Shown piece after piece: positions 22,951 to 35,269 of a DNA stretch of 64,000 nt. The stretch's first letter is position 1; the number at the start of each line of letters is the position of its first letter. The translations under genes and the position numbers were made by a program. Source of the DNA: Epiperipatus broadwayi. Taxonomy: Eukaryota > Onychophora > Udeonychophora > Euonychophora > Peripatidae. The DNA lies in assembly GCA_028023455.1 (NCBI GenBank), contig JAQFVV010006272.1, positions 1,688,586-1,752,585 of the forward strand, in the 5' to 3' direction. Below the pieces are notes generated by a model. The model saw nothing but the letters and a program-made list of their open reading frames with translations, had not been told where the DNA came from and did not search any database.

Positions 22951-24622
22951 TAGACGACCCTTGTAGCCTGCCTGTCTTCCCGCTGTCCCAAAGATGATCA
23001 TCAAAAGCCATATGCCAGAAAAACTCCATCAAAATGTGTAATGGTGGACTGCTGAACTTTGAACTCTCATATTAAAATACATAGCTAGCTATGCCTGTGC
23101 GGAAATTCATATTTCATCGTGGGATCCAAACTTCCACAAGGACTCAGAATAAATTAGATAATATGTTCCCAATTTGTTTATTTCTAACTACCTAATTTAT
23201 TCTTTAAATCTCCAGTTGATCCGATAATATAATTTTGTTACTTTTAATGTCTTCTAAAATGAAATCCCCTTAATGTAATATACTAAATTTCTGTAAATTT
23301 TACTTGCTATCACTTTAAATCTAATGTCTTAACTCTCATTCTGTGTCTTAAAGTTATGCCTCTTAATGCTAAACTTTCTTTTAATGTGGTTTAGAAAATA
23401 TTATTATTTACCTAGATGAAATGAATATATGCCAATTTGTTCCATCTCGACAAAAGTTTTATCTAATTAAATATTTTGCTTCCTATAACTCTCTCACCCT
23501 GAATGATTAATACTTAGAGCAACCTTTGTTTTGTAGAGATAAAACCATTTTATATTATTAAGTGTTTTGAAATATTTATGTGTACACAGTTTTGTTGTGG
23601 ATGAGATGCTACATTCAAGCATGAGACTTTATTTAGTTATATTATTTCATTTTTAAAGAGTGAAGAGGAGGGAGTTTAGAAAGGATATTTGTTCTAAATA
23701 GTAAAAGAGAGTAATAAAATGTTAATTCAAATATTAGTGGGATTTTTGTTTTGAAAAGAGAGACATGTCACCCATAAAATAATATTCATAATAATATTTA
23801 ATGCTTATTTATTTCATGTTAGCCCGATCTTGGTCAATCCTAATAACATTTGTGTAATCTTTAAAGCTCAGTACAATTTTATATTTGAATTCTAAAAATA
23901 TATTCTCCAGTACTCATATTTTGCCTTGCCAGCATTTTGCTTGATTACTTGTCTTTTGTTCTTTGTGATCGCTAGATCAGGAGTAAACCATAGGATAATT
24001 TCACTGGCCATGAATTTTCTTATCAGGATATGAAAGACAAAACGGGAAGAACTGGGGCAAGCTGAGCTTAGTTAGTCTTGGCAATTCTCATACTTTCATC
24101 TGAAATATTTTAGGTTTGCTAATTGCACAAACCATTCATTTTACGTCTCAGTTTCATTGGAACAGGGCAGGTGAATTGAATCTATGCTGGTAATATAGTA
24201 TCAAATGCTGGGTCTGTTCACTTTCTCTTGTTCTGAGCACATCATGCCGGATTGACTATGGTCTGATTAATTTATTGGTTTTACAATCTTAAAATATTTA
24301 TTTGAGAATATCGCGATCTGTTTATATTTTAAACATGTCACTCTCTCCAAAACCCATTCCCAAAATATGATTTAATTATTTCTCTCTTAAATTAATTTCA
24401 CCTTGTCATAAAGTTGTGTTTAAAATAGGGTATTCAAAATATTGTTTTGTATATCTCAGACTTGAGTGAGCATTTTCCATAAACTATAATCGTTTACATT
24501 TGTTAAATTGGCATATGAAGCTCTTTTACTCGAGGCATAATTAATGACAGAATAGAAATTTATATTAAATAATTGATAAAATAAAAACAGAGAGACATTA
24601 GATGAGTTATAAAATGTTTTAT

Positions 24623-24658
<36 letters not shown>

Positions 24659-25055
24659 AATTCAAGCTACCTGTGGTTCACTTCTATTCATTTCATTCTG
24701 AAATAAGTTTTTCTAATTAATTATTGTGCTGCTATCTGATAACTCAAGGTCACATAATACCATTCCTATATTTAAGTTACTGGATAGATCTAATTAGAAT
24801 TAATATTAGAATTAGACATTCGAATTAGTTGAGGGTCGTATTCCACCATTGATGCTAGTGGAGTGTGGAAAAAATTAATTGTTTGCCTCGAAAATGTTGT
24901 TAATTAGGTGGCAGATTTAGAGAATGGGTAAACAGGGCAGAATCCATAAATATTCTTTATCTTTGATCTCGCATACGGTTGGATTCGAGGTACTTTTACC
25001 AAGGCTGTGAATCATGTTGAGTTAACATACAATTTCAATCGGTACTGTATAGGAT
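22951..25055. other. leader remnant then AT-rich non-coding stretch
   Basis: The first 200 bp after the primer binding site are GC-richer, as expected of a retroelement leader, but no gag is readable. Beyond about 23150 I see nothing apart from the microsatellite at 24622-24658. Confidence 0.45.
24622..24658. repeat. compound microsatellite (TA)n(GT)n
   Basis: (TA)n to about 24633, then (TG)n to 24658. Confidence 0.95.
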
Positions 25056-25059
25056 ATCA

Positions 25060-26180
25060 TTAATTATAAATTTATTTTAAAAGTATGTTAAAACACAATA
25101 TGTCTTTTATTAACAATTATAAATTGGAAATGACATTATTTTATAAATAGTAATTACATTTTATAAACATCAATTAATTAAGGAGATAAGTGTTTGATGT
25201 AATTTAATCTGGTAATCCCTTTCAAATGTAAATGTTGAGATTGAACAAACAAATCGAAGATCAAACTAGAGTTCAAAAGTTATCATCCACTACAGATAAA
25301 ATTTTGCTGTTAGGCCAATTCTAGGTTCTATAGATATGAGTTGGAAATCATTGTGTTAATTATTATGATTGCTGAATTATGATTTCTGAAGTGCTTTAAT
25401 TGAAGTTTGTGCTGATTAATCTTTGATTGTGATTCCATTATATTTATTGCACTTGGTGTTGAAATATCTGCAGAAATAGAGCAGCCCCCATCTGCTTTAC
25501 TCTGGACAGCTGAGTGCAGGCCAAAAGTTCACAAACAAGTATAGAAGCGAGCCATCAGCTAATGTGGAAACATCTTAAGGTGAGTTGGGTCTATTATAAT
25601 CTACTGCCTTGTGAAAAACCCTGTCATCAATCAATTAGTAAACTACCATCTGATGCTGCATGCAGGATTAAAAACAAAATAATTAGTCACCCACCACCAT
25701 AGCTATGGTTGAACAATACCTAAAGTCTGATTTCAAACTCTTACTGATGTAAGGGAATGGGTATGAACTTTAAAAATATATTATTATAAATGATTAGTAC
25801 TAACATTAAGTATTTATCTCCATTACACTAAAAATATTTTATAAATTATTGATATCATTAATTTTTTCTAAGAGTATATCTGCTTATAAATGAGTATGAC
25901 AGAGAATTGTTATTTTATTTTATTTGATCAGTCAGTGTAAATCTAAGAGAAGAGTAAATTTTCATGTAAAACAATTCGATTTTTTATCACAATTCTTGGC
26001 CATGCTTATAAAACTTAAGTATTTTAAAACAAGTCATTTCCATCATCTGTAAATATAAAAGGTTGTCAAAATAATAATTTAATTGTACCTTTATGAACTC
26101 AAGATCGGTTACAAAACAGGCTGCATAGACAGAATAAATTAAGATTGACTTTTTATTAACTTTTCATAGTTTATAACCAA
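25060..26180 (+). mobile_element. dispersed repeat, copy 2
   Basis: Diverged partner of the repeat at about 5635-6780, with shared anchors in the same order (GTATGTTAAAACACAA, AATCCCTTTC, ATAGCTATGG, GGTATGAACTTTAAAAATA, GCTTATAAATGAGTATGACAG, TTGGCCATGCTTAT). The middle (25470-25700) is GC-richer and has a 62-codon open frame with no recognisable domain, which I do not call as a gene. There is no domain evidence for the element class. Confidence 0.5.
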
Positions 26181-26189
26181 TGATTGTAT

Positions 26190-29100
26190 CTACCTTCAAT
26201 GGACTAACTCTAAGTTTACACATTAAATTCAGACATAATTTAGACTAGTTCATCCATACCTCACCCCTCTTTTGGATTCCATTACACCTCAGTATTCAAA
26301 CTCAGGGAGAATGTTGCCTTCAGCTCTTCAGTAGGGAATTTATCTTACACAACAACTATTGCACCTCTATATAGGTTCCCATTGATTTAAAATACAGCCC
26401 ACTCTATTGCTGTGCTAAATATAATAATAATATGAATGTGTGCACATGTATATTGTCAAATAAATTTATGGATGGAGGTATGAATGGACTGATAAATTAG
26501 AGACCAATTTTAATTTAAATCAAACTGACAATGTTTATTTGATAACAGATAAAATTCAAACTCTTTTAACATGATAAAAAAAATGTATATACATATGTGT
26601 GTCAAGTAAGCATCTCCACCATATTAGCAATTAAATGTGTTTATTACTCCAAACCTTCCCATGGTAGATATGCATGACAAAACATGAAGTATTTACAAAA
26701 TAGATGAATTTAACAAAAAAAAATTATTAATTCAATATTATAACAATCAAGAAATTGATTAGCTAATTTATCACAATATGTAAATATATATATATATACA
26801 AAAGCATCATCATCGAATTCCGATGATTGCTGTTTCATCTTCTTTGGGACCCCCTATCTATGTATAGTTGATAGAGAGGAACATTCAAATAAGAAAATTA
26901 GTCATTCACACTGAATAAACTAAATATAACTATAGTTAGTTAAATAAACAAATAAACAATTAACACAAACTCTGTCCTGTAACAGTGCATGTACTTAATA
27001 TTGAATAGAATCAGAAAATTTTTACCTTATCCCATAATTCATGGTGTTCAAATGTAAAGTCACTATGGAGGGAATTAACCTAAACTTTATTTAAATAAAA
27101 AAATATTATCTACCTTATAGCTTCTCCCCTATACTATATTACTTTTCAACATAACGGACTATTCCAAATGTAAGTGTGAGAATGAAATAAGAACAGAATT
27201 TTACAAACGTATAAAAAATATATAACACACGATAAATCAATTTCTTTTCGAATCACCCTGATTGAAGTCTTTGAATCTATTAATAACATCTCTCACGAAT
27301 ACAATCTATGTTTATTTTCATCATTCTACTTTAATAAATCCTCTATTACTCACTCAAATTCTCCAGCAATGTGTTTAAAATGATGTTGTTCCCATTTCTG
27401 CAGTTGCTCTTTTCCTGAATCCATTCAGACATTTCAAATCAGGTGTTTGATACTTCCTTAGACATTATGTATACAGGTGAATCAAATCATCACGCTTTAT
27501 GGCTGAGATGGTAGCACTTCCTTCCTAAGGTGACTTTATTTAGCCAGAATACATTGCTTAATACTTTGTAATAAATTCAGTTTTCTTTAATTTGCAATTT
27601 GTTATTTGGAGAATTATATATATATATATGCTGGCAATATATTATTTTCTTTCCTCTCATTCAAATAATAGCGCAGTCCATGATTTTTACTTATCAATTT
27701 AAAATTAATTCAGTTCTTTCATTAACTTGTTAGAAAATTATCAACTTTGTCTATTTTAAGCATTAATTGTGATTTCTTCCAACTTTTTACACTGTAAAAA
27801 TTATACAATTAAAATGAGATTTTCAAACACATCATCCATCTTACCTTATATTCTATGCTTCAATTTTAAGATATTGGTTGTGTGCAGTTATCCTATCCTT
27901 TTATAAATAACAAAACAGAATGGAAATGAATTGGGTTTGCTTTTATATTGGATTTGGTTTCCGTTGTTTAGTATACAAGTTTTTTCATTTCCTTTTTAAT
28001 TGTTGTGGTTGTATATTGTTGCCTAAATATATTGGTTGTAAATAAGGTTAAAAATACATAATAAATTTATGTAGTAAAATTACATAGTAAATTCTACTCT
28101 CATTTTCTAACACTTGGTTGTCTAGGTATTGATTTGACACTTGGTCATCACCTTGTCTACAAAGTCTAACTCTTAAATAGTGATGTTTACACATTGACAC
28201 ATGACTTATTGTTAGTATAGGTATATATATGAAAGGTCTTTTTAATTAGGTTTTTACTTTCCATTTAAAAAAAGCATTTATTCCAGTTTAACATGTAAGG
28301 ATAGCTTACAATCCACTATTGTTCACTCTCACCAACAAATCAAACTCATTTTTAATGTAAATTTAATTGATAAGTGGATAAGCATGTACTTCACTTTATG
28401 GAGTAAATAAATCCACACACACATAGATATATATAGAGAGATGCAATAAATGTTTATTTTTCACAATATTAAACAAATGCCAGAAAGAATAGTTTCACTT
28501 ATCTATTAGAAAGATAAAAACCCTAATTAAAAAAAAATCATCCTAATATATATGTATACAAATAATGAATCCCATGTCAATGTATTGTGCATCATTATAC
28601 AAGATTTAGACTAAGTAAACATGGTAACGACCTAATGTCAAAACCAGTCACCAGGTAATCAAATGCTAAAAATGAAAGCATAATTCTACTATGTAATTTT
28701 ATTTTACTTACAATCGATATAATACACGCAACAATAGGGTTCACACAGTGATGGAAAAGGAAATAAAGTGTCATTATACTAAACAAGGGAAGCAGGTCCA
28801 GTAAAAAAACAAAACCAGTTCATTTCCATCATCTTTTATTATTTTCTTAATTAAAGACATCACAAGAATATTTATAATCATTGTAGAGAACTTATTATTT
28901 TGTTTATTTAAAATATTTTTCTATTCTTTACTGCGAAATAAATCAATTATATATTTTATTATCTGGTCTTTATCATTAATTAGTTTATAGTCATCATCTG
29001 TTAATTTTATAATTAAATATAGTTACATGATTTTATAATTATTATACATTATTTAAAAAGCATACTGCTTTATAAAAAATGTTCATTATTTTTATACAAT

Positions 29101-29927
29101 TGCACCATTTTCACTTTAATATTTGCCTGCTTAAGATATACATTCAGTACAATAAAATACCCTTGTAATCATATTAATAATAATTTATAATTTTTAAGAT
29201 TTAACATTTTAACAATAAAGTATTTACTATACTTCAATCTTACAACCATGAGATAACTTAAAATCAAATTTATGTAATAAGAAAACTTAGAACACACTTG
29301 CTAGCCCAAATGTATGCATGCTATAAGATTTATTTATTCTTGTAAATCTAAACCCTGATATGATTGAGATTAGTTATAAATATACATATGTATAGTGCTT
29401 CTTTAAAATAAATATATGATTATTATAGGTCATAAAGTAACTATGCATATAGTTAAAAGGTTAAGCTAAGAAAGTGTGCAGACACCAGACAGTGAAAATC
29501 CTCTTTTGATGGTCACTATATATATACGTATATTGTAACTGTATATTTAAGACCATGATGGTTAAATATAAGTTATAATAAATTTTGAATAAAATTAATA
29601 TTGTCACACATGAACAAATGATTAAGTTGCATAAATATTACTTAAATGCTTTCAACTGTTAATAAAATTTTATTAAATATGCTTTATTAATAAATCATTC
29701 AAAAATATTATTTAGTTTGTTGATAAATGTCTAGAATTTCAATTTAGCAGTCAAAACATAAATATATTAAATTAGAGTATAATGCTCTAAAGTAGTTATG
29801 TTAAATAAACTTCTATAGATGTTTGCCAATTATGGTTTACTAAATGTGTTAAAGTTTTATTATTGGTTTGTTTAGAAATAAAATACCTTTAAAAATAATG
29901 TTTAATAAAGACCTGGTTATTTAGACA
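26190..29927. other. AT-rich non-coding stretch
   Basis: No gene or transposon protein recognised. Short simple repeats only, for example (TA)n at about 26786-26800 and about 27616-27631. Confidence 0.5.
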
Positions 29928-30027
29928 GTCTTTGTGTGCATTTAGAGTTTAGTATATTAAGCTTAGAAATAATCAATGTCTTTGCGTGAATTTAGAAATC
30001 CATATATTAAACTTAGAAATAATCGGA
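29928..30027. repeat. 50-bp tandem duplication
   Basis: Two diverged copies with a 50-bp period. Each opens TCTTTGYGTG and closes TTAGAAATAATC. Confidence 0.75.
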
Positions 30028-30159
30028 GTTAATAAATTGTACTAAGTAGTTAATTATTATTATATTTAACAATAGGTTATTTACTGAAATACATGTGTGT
30101 ATGAAGTTTGGTGCATGTACAGAAAAAACTAAAAATGAATAAAACCATTTCTTAATTTT

Positions 30160-30359
30160 TAAAAATGATAATACTTTGTAACAGTATTGTTCTTATGCAA
30201 ATTAAAATATTCACATTAATTTGCACTTTGCTTAATTTTACTTGTTCAGCGTTTCAATATTTCGAAAGTGACTACAATATCTTTTGTATTGAATGATTAT
30301 GAAAAAACATACACATATATATAATCTTATTTCACAAACCAGTTATACATTGCAATACA
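30160..30359 (-). mobile_element. 3' LTR (alignable part) of the minus-strand gypsy element
   Basis: On the minus strand the LTR starts TGTATTGCAATG at 30359. It aligns with the other LTR at about 34865: both carry TTTGTGAAATAA, then a TATATATATGT tract, then CAATACAAAAGA and ATTGTA. The alignment fades beyond about 30160, so the other boundary is not fixed. The sequence just before its start on the minus strand is the polypurine tract. Confidence 0.65.
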
Positions 30360-30369
30360 TCCCCTTCAC
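30360..30369 (-). other. polypurine tract
   Basis: The minus strand reads GTGAAGGGGA directly before the LTR's TG. This is the expected site for plus-strand DNA priming in LTR retrotransposons. Confidence 0.55.
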
Positions 30370-30429
30370 AAAAAATAATTTTATAAATTTTTTGGCCTAT
30401 GTCTTTTCCACTTCAGGTCTCAATAAAGT

Positions 30430-33400
30430 TTATTTTTTCTCCCATTGCTCAATTGTTTCTTCTTGTTCCAGCTGCAAATCACTATATAACTCTGTATATG
30501 TATCAGGGATTGAAGAATCTTCTTCTAAACGTTTGTTGGTAGAGATATCTGATTTAGCATTATCATTCTCCATTAAATTGTATTCAATGTGAATAGTAAT
30601 CAAATCTGCATTTCCATTTATAATTTCTATCAACTTAGTTAAATGTTTCTTATATGATACATGTGCCATCTTACTAAATTAATCCTGTATATTTGCGTGG
30701 ATAAGTATCCTGCTAATATTTCCAAGTATTCATTTCGTTCTTAAAGAATCACTTATACAGCCAGTCAGTTCTATGCTAAACTTGATATTATCACTTTTTA
30801 ATCTTGAAATTAGTCTAGAATTAGTACATACATATGTGTTCTTACATCATGCTTCATAACTAATTCTGTTGGGCCTTTCTTTGTAACTGAATTTGATATT
30901 AAAAGCTTGTAAAATATCACTATTGTTAGTACTTTGCGGTTATCAGCATATTCCATTCCTGCATGTATTTAAAATGTTGAACGACTTTTCTGCCATTACG
31001 TTTGACTAGGGGAGGTACAGAGGTGTTAGTACCTGCCATATGCACTTCAGAGCAAGAAAGTTGTTTAGTTGCACTGAAATGAGTTCTGCACCATTGCCAG
31101 ATATGACTGTTTAAGAATAGCTATGCATAGCTAAAATCTCATTTGAAACTTTTTATCACTTTCTCTGAGTTGATGTTTTATATCATTTGGTATTTTACTC
31201 ATTTAGAATATAAATCAAATGGCTACTAAAATGTGTCCATGGAAAGATCTGGCATAGTTTAGATGGTCCCTTTCTTATACTTTTGTAGACTTGCAGTTTC
31301 TTAACAGGCTCAACATTTATTTACAATTCTTTCTGTATTAAAATTCACATCTGGTCACCAAACATACAAATGAGCTAATTCCTTCAAACATATAATATCC
31401 AGGTATCCTTAATGTAACAGCTCAAGCATGCATTGCCTCCCATCACTTGGGAGTCAACATTCAGTCTGTCATAAAAATACCCTTGGGACACGTGAACAAA
31501 CTTTCCCAAGCATTCTAAATTTGTGGAACTATGTAATGTCTTTGCATCTTTAACTATGTTTAATGCAATTTTTTACAAATTAATATCCTTCATCATTTCT
31601 TGTCCATTCAACTATAATCTTCACTATTCCAGATTTCACACACACACATATAAAAGTTCACTAATACATGACTTGAGTATACTTTTATCTGGCAATCTCA
31701 AAAGTGCATCCGCATGCTTCATCTGTTTTCTCAGCCTGTATAATATTTCAAAATCGTACAAAGTCAGAATATTTATCCATCTTAGTATATGTTTACTAGC
31801 ATGATTTGGAGTATTTTTATTTGTGGTCTATGGAAATTTTGAATGACCACCCATAAACATATAGGTGGAATTTCCTTTACTTTCAATAGTATTGCCAAAG
31901 CCTCCTTGTCCAATTGAGTATAGTTTCAGTCGAGCTGTTTTTAAAGCATTAGCAATGAAATATTGCCACCATATATATTGTGAAATCACAGCAACAATAC
32001 TGGAGTCTGAGGCACCTGTTATAATTACTACTTGTTGTTTGCAGTAGTCAATACTTTACCTGATGCTGACAATTTTTTCACTTTTATAAAAACTTAAAAC
32101 TCTCCATTCCCATCTCTAATTTTTATTTAAATGTTCATAAAGGGGGTGGCTATGTGAGATTTTCCCTTTAGGAAAGTTTCAAAAAATATTCAATAAACCT
32201 AGAAAAGCTTGCCAAATGTTCAGCATTTTTGATTCCAGAGCATGGTGGGTTAGAATATTTGCCTTTATCCATTAAAATGTGTTTGAGGAATTTTATTTCT
32301 TCTGCTGACCTTAGTCTAGTACAGAACTTACTTAGCGTATCATAGATAACATATATTTGTTTATTCAACTAAGTTTCATTTTTAGCAATTGTCAGAATAT
32401 TATCTGAATATGATACAGATTTTTCTACTCCTCTTAAAAGATTCTACACTTCAGCTTAGAAAATGTGAAGTACAGTAATTCCATATTGTACCTTACTAAA
32501 TTTAAAAAGCTGCATATGTGTGTTTATCATAAACAAGTCAGCTGTCCTAGCTGTATCTGGGCTTTGGTATGCCAATTGCAGATCTAATTTAGCACGGCAT
32601 GACAATTTCTATGAAGTAGTAACTTCTCTTATATTTGCTTCATGCCTGGCTCCTTCACTGTTTTTGTTTACAGTTATACGATAATCATATATTCTTATGC
32701 TCCCATCCAGTTTTAACAAAGCAACAATAGGTGTTACCTACGTAGATTCTTTAGTTGAAGTAATAATGTCTCTTTTTAATAAATCCTTAGTGCTTCCTCC
32801 ACTTTAGACTTAAGAACAAACGGAACCTTCATCAGTTTACAGATAATGATATACATTCTCAATAACTCTATATCTACTGACTTCATTTTTAATTCTGCTG
32901 GGCTGGACTTAAAGGGCTGAGAGAATTAACTTATTTCCACGTCTAATTTTATCTTTTTATTATAATTCCAGACTTAAACCAGTTATGTTTCAGTATAGGG
33001 CTAATATATTTTTGTTGCCATATATAGTGTTACTTTTTTTATCATGGTTTTACTAGTATAGTGGTATTTTTTTATCATGGCTATTACTTTTATAGGTACT
33101 AATACTATTCTATTCCATTGATATTAGATTTCTGTTTACACCTGTCACCACTAAATTAGTTTCTTACTTTGAATTTTATTCTTCCCTCTTTTACTAATGA
33201 CTGTCAAATCTTTAAATGACATGACTAATATACCTACACTGTGATCTATTTCCACTTTTACAATTAGGTTACAAATTCTAACACCTAATAGGTTTGGTAT
33301 ATTCTAGCTTTTCTTTATTCTTTCATATTAATGGCTTTCTTCACTACTCCTCTCCTTGGTTAACTATTTAATGGTAAATCGATTTTACATATTTGTCATT

Positions 33401-34122
33401 TGTTGGTACAAACCTTGAACAAATAATAGTCAAATCATTAAATTTGAACATTTTTTAAATGTAACCCTTATTCCTGCAGCAATAACAGATGCTGGTTCTG
33501 TGTTAAATTCTTGTATTGTCAATACCTTCACTATATTTTCCAGTGCATTTGATTTAGGTTCATCAGCCACATTTTAAAATTCCTGCAAATGATCTAGAAT
33601 AATGTCATATGTTATACCTCAGTCAATGGTAACATTATAACTTAGTATAAAATCATTCAGCAATATCTGTTTAAGCTTCACATCTCTCATGCCCCATAAC
33701 AATTTGTCCAATAGCATATATTCTAGATAATTTCTAAATCATCATTCTTTTGCTAAACCTCACAATGCTAAATCATACTCCCATATGTTTTCATTTGATG
33801 ACTGCATTTTGTTACAAACATGAAAACACATTATGTATTACAAAGTTGTAGGTTTGACATATGCATTTAATTTTTTCAGCAACTTCTCATATAAGATTTC
33901 TCCAGGTTTCAGATCACACATATGATTTGCTAATTTCATGACATACTTTTCTGCTATCTGTAGTAAAGTGCCAACTTTCAGCTTGTCTTCCTTAAAACTA
34001 CTGATTATCTTGTATTTTTCATCATGATTCACATATATTTTCCAATGCCCCAGATTGCTTATATTAAAAGGCACTATCACATTGTTCTGCATTTCTACAC
34101 CCATATATATATATATCCACAT
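30430..34122 (-). pseudogene. near full-length Ty3/gypsy polyprotein, decayed
   Basis: On the minus strand, gag starts near 34122. It shows the capsid block VGTLLQIAEKYVMKLANHMC (about 33910-33970) then WEYDLAL; the 94-codon open part is 33838-34122. Protease at about 33250 reads KVEIDHSVG, where an active-site D-T/S-G is expected. RT is heavily broken from about 32830 down. FLKHILMDKGKYSNPP (about 32260-32310) marks the RT thumb. RNase H shows NYTQLDKEALAI (about 31890-31930). A linker DFEILYRLRKQMKHADALLR follows (about 31690-31750). Integrase has GNGAELIS (Asp lost) and NVMAEKSFNIL (Glu kept) at about 30950-31060. The last 79 open codons (30430-30669) are its C-terminal tail. The domain order is complete and there are dozens of stops. 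Confidence 0.85.
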
Positions 34123-34139
34123 TAATAGCTAATATGCAC

Positions 34140-34868
34140 AGCTTTTGGTGACTGTGCCAATTAATATTAAGGTTTAGAGCTGTCAATAGTGGCAATTAAT
34201 AAATGTGGGGCCAGACTTTAATCTAGGCAGCTGTAAACTCATTGATTATACTTTCAAAATAAACACTAAAGATTTTTGATAATGAGTTTATTACTCAGAC
34301 TATATATATGTGAATTAGTTATAAGTGAGTATGTTCAGCTAGTGATTTTCTGGTTGAACACCATAAATATTAATAGCATAGACTGTTCTTTATAGAATTT
34401 GACTCTATTACTATACTTTATTCAAAGTCATTCATTTCAACTAATAAGTTTTTATGTTAATTTTCCACTAGCATTTTCATCACCATTATACTACTTATGG
34501 ACACTAGGTTTAGCAAGCATCTTATTGTTTTATCAAGTATCTCTGACTCAAGTAAATGGCTTGGAGTGCATCTTTCTTCTTCAACAAAACTCTGCAGACA
34601 TTTTTATCCAATTCTGCTAATTTGTATAAATATTTCATTACTGTCCTTTTGAAATTACAATAATCAGATTAGCTTGCACTTTCCATAATATTACTTATCC
34701 TATATTTCATTATGACTACAATGTCCATTGTATTTACCAGTTTCTACAATTTTACTTATCTTGCATTTCAGTATGATTACAATGTCTTTTGTATTGATCA
34801 GTTATGTACACACGCTCATACATATATATAATTATTTATTTCACAAAGCAGTCAATACCCTGCAGTGC
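34140..34868 (-). mobile_element. 5' LTR region of the minus-strand gypsy element
   Basis: The outer end (34660-34868) aligns with the LTR at 30160-30359 in the same orientation. It contains a 61-bp tandem duplication (34681-34740 and 34742-34801, both with TTACTTATC...ACAATGTC...GTATT) of which the other LTR has one copy. The inner boundary next to gag is uncertain. I cannot name a primer binding site with confidence. Confidence 0.55.
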
Positions 34869-34929
34869 TTAAAAGTAATAATATTAATTTTGGTTCTAGT
34901 GGCTAAGTCTGATTAAAATACTAAATTTT

Positions 34930-35172
34930 AATATATAAAACAAGTCACATGTAACTTCATCATAAATCTTGATTTATTATATGAACTATTATTTACAATA
35001 ATTTACTCCGACATTTTGACTATAATTACAATAATTTACTCCAATGTTTTGATTATATTATTGAAAAAGACTATAAAAGAATAGTCAAAACATTGGAGAA
35101 TTGTTGTAATTCATATAATAAATCAAGATTTATAAAGAAGTTGTACGTGAATTGTTTTATATATTGAAATTA
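34930..35172. mobile_element. fold-back (MITE-like) element 4
   Basis: A long inverted repeat of about 240 bp. Left arm: ATATAAAACAAGTCACATGT, then AATCTTGATTTATTATATGAA, then CTCCAATGTTTTGA. The right arm has the reverse complement of all three blocks in order. The left arm is longer because the ACAATAATTTACTCC unit is duplicated inside it. No coding capacity. The left end lies about 60 bp outside the gypsy LTR. Confidence 0.7.
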
Positions 35173-35269
35173 ATAGCTATTTTTAAAAAAGAAGACTGTG
35201 TTGTTTGTTATTAATATAATTTATTTATAAAATTTGAACATTCAGCACTATTAGAAATACAGAAACTAT

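Noticed and set aside
30293-30592. 99-codon plus-strand frame
   Set aside because: Runs antisense across the gypsy LTR, PPT and integrase C-terminal tail; the minus-strand reading explains it.
31523-31804. 93-codon plus-strand frame
   Set aside because: Lies antisense to the gypsy RNase H/integrase linker read on the minus strand.
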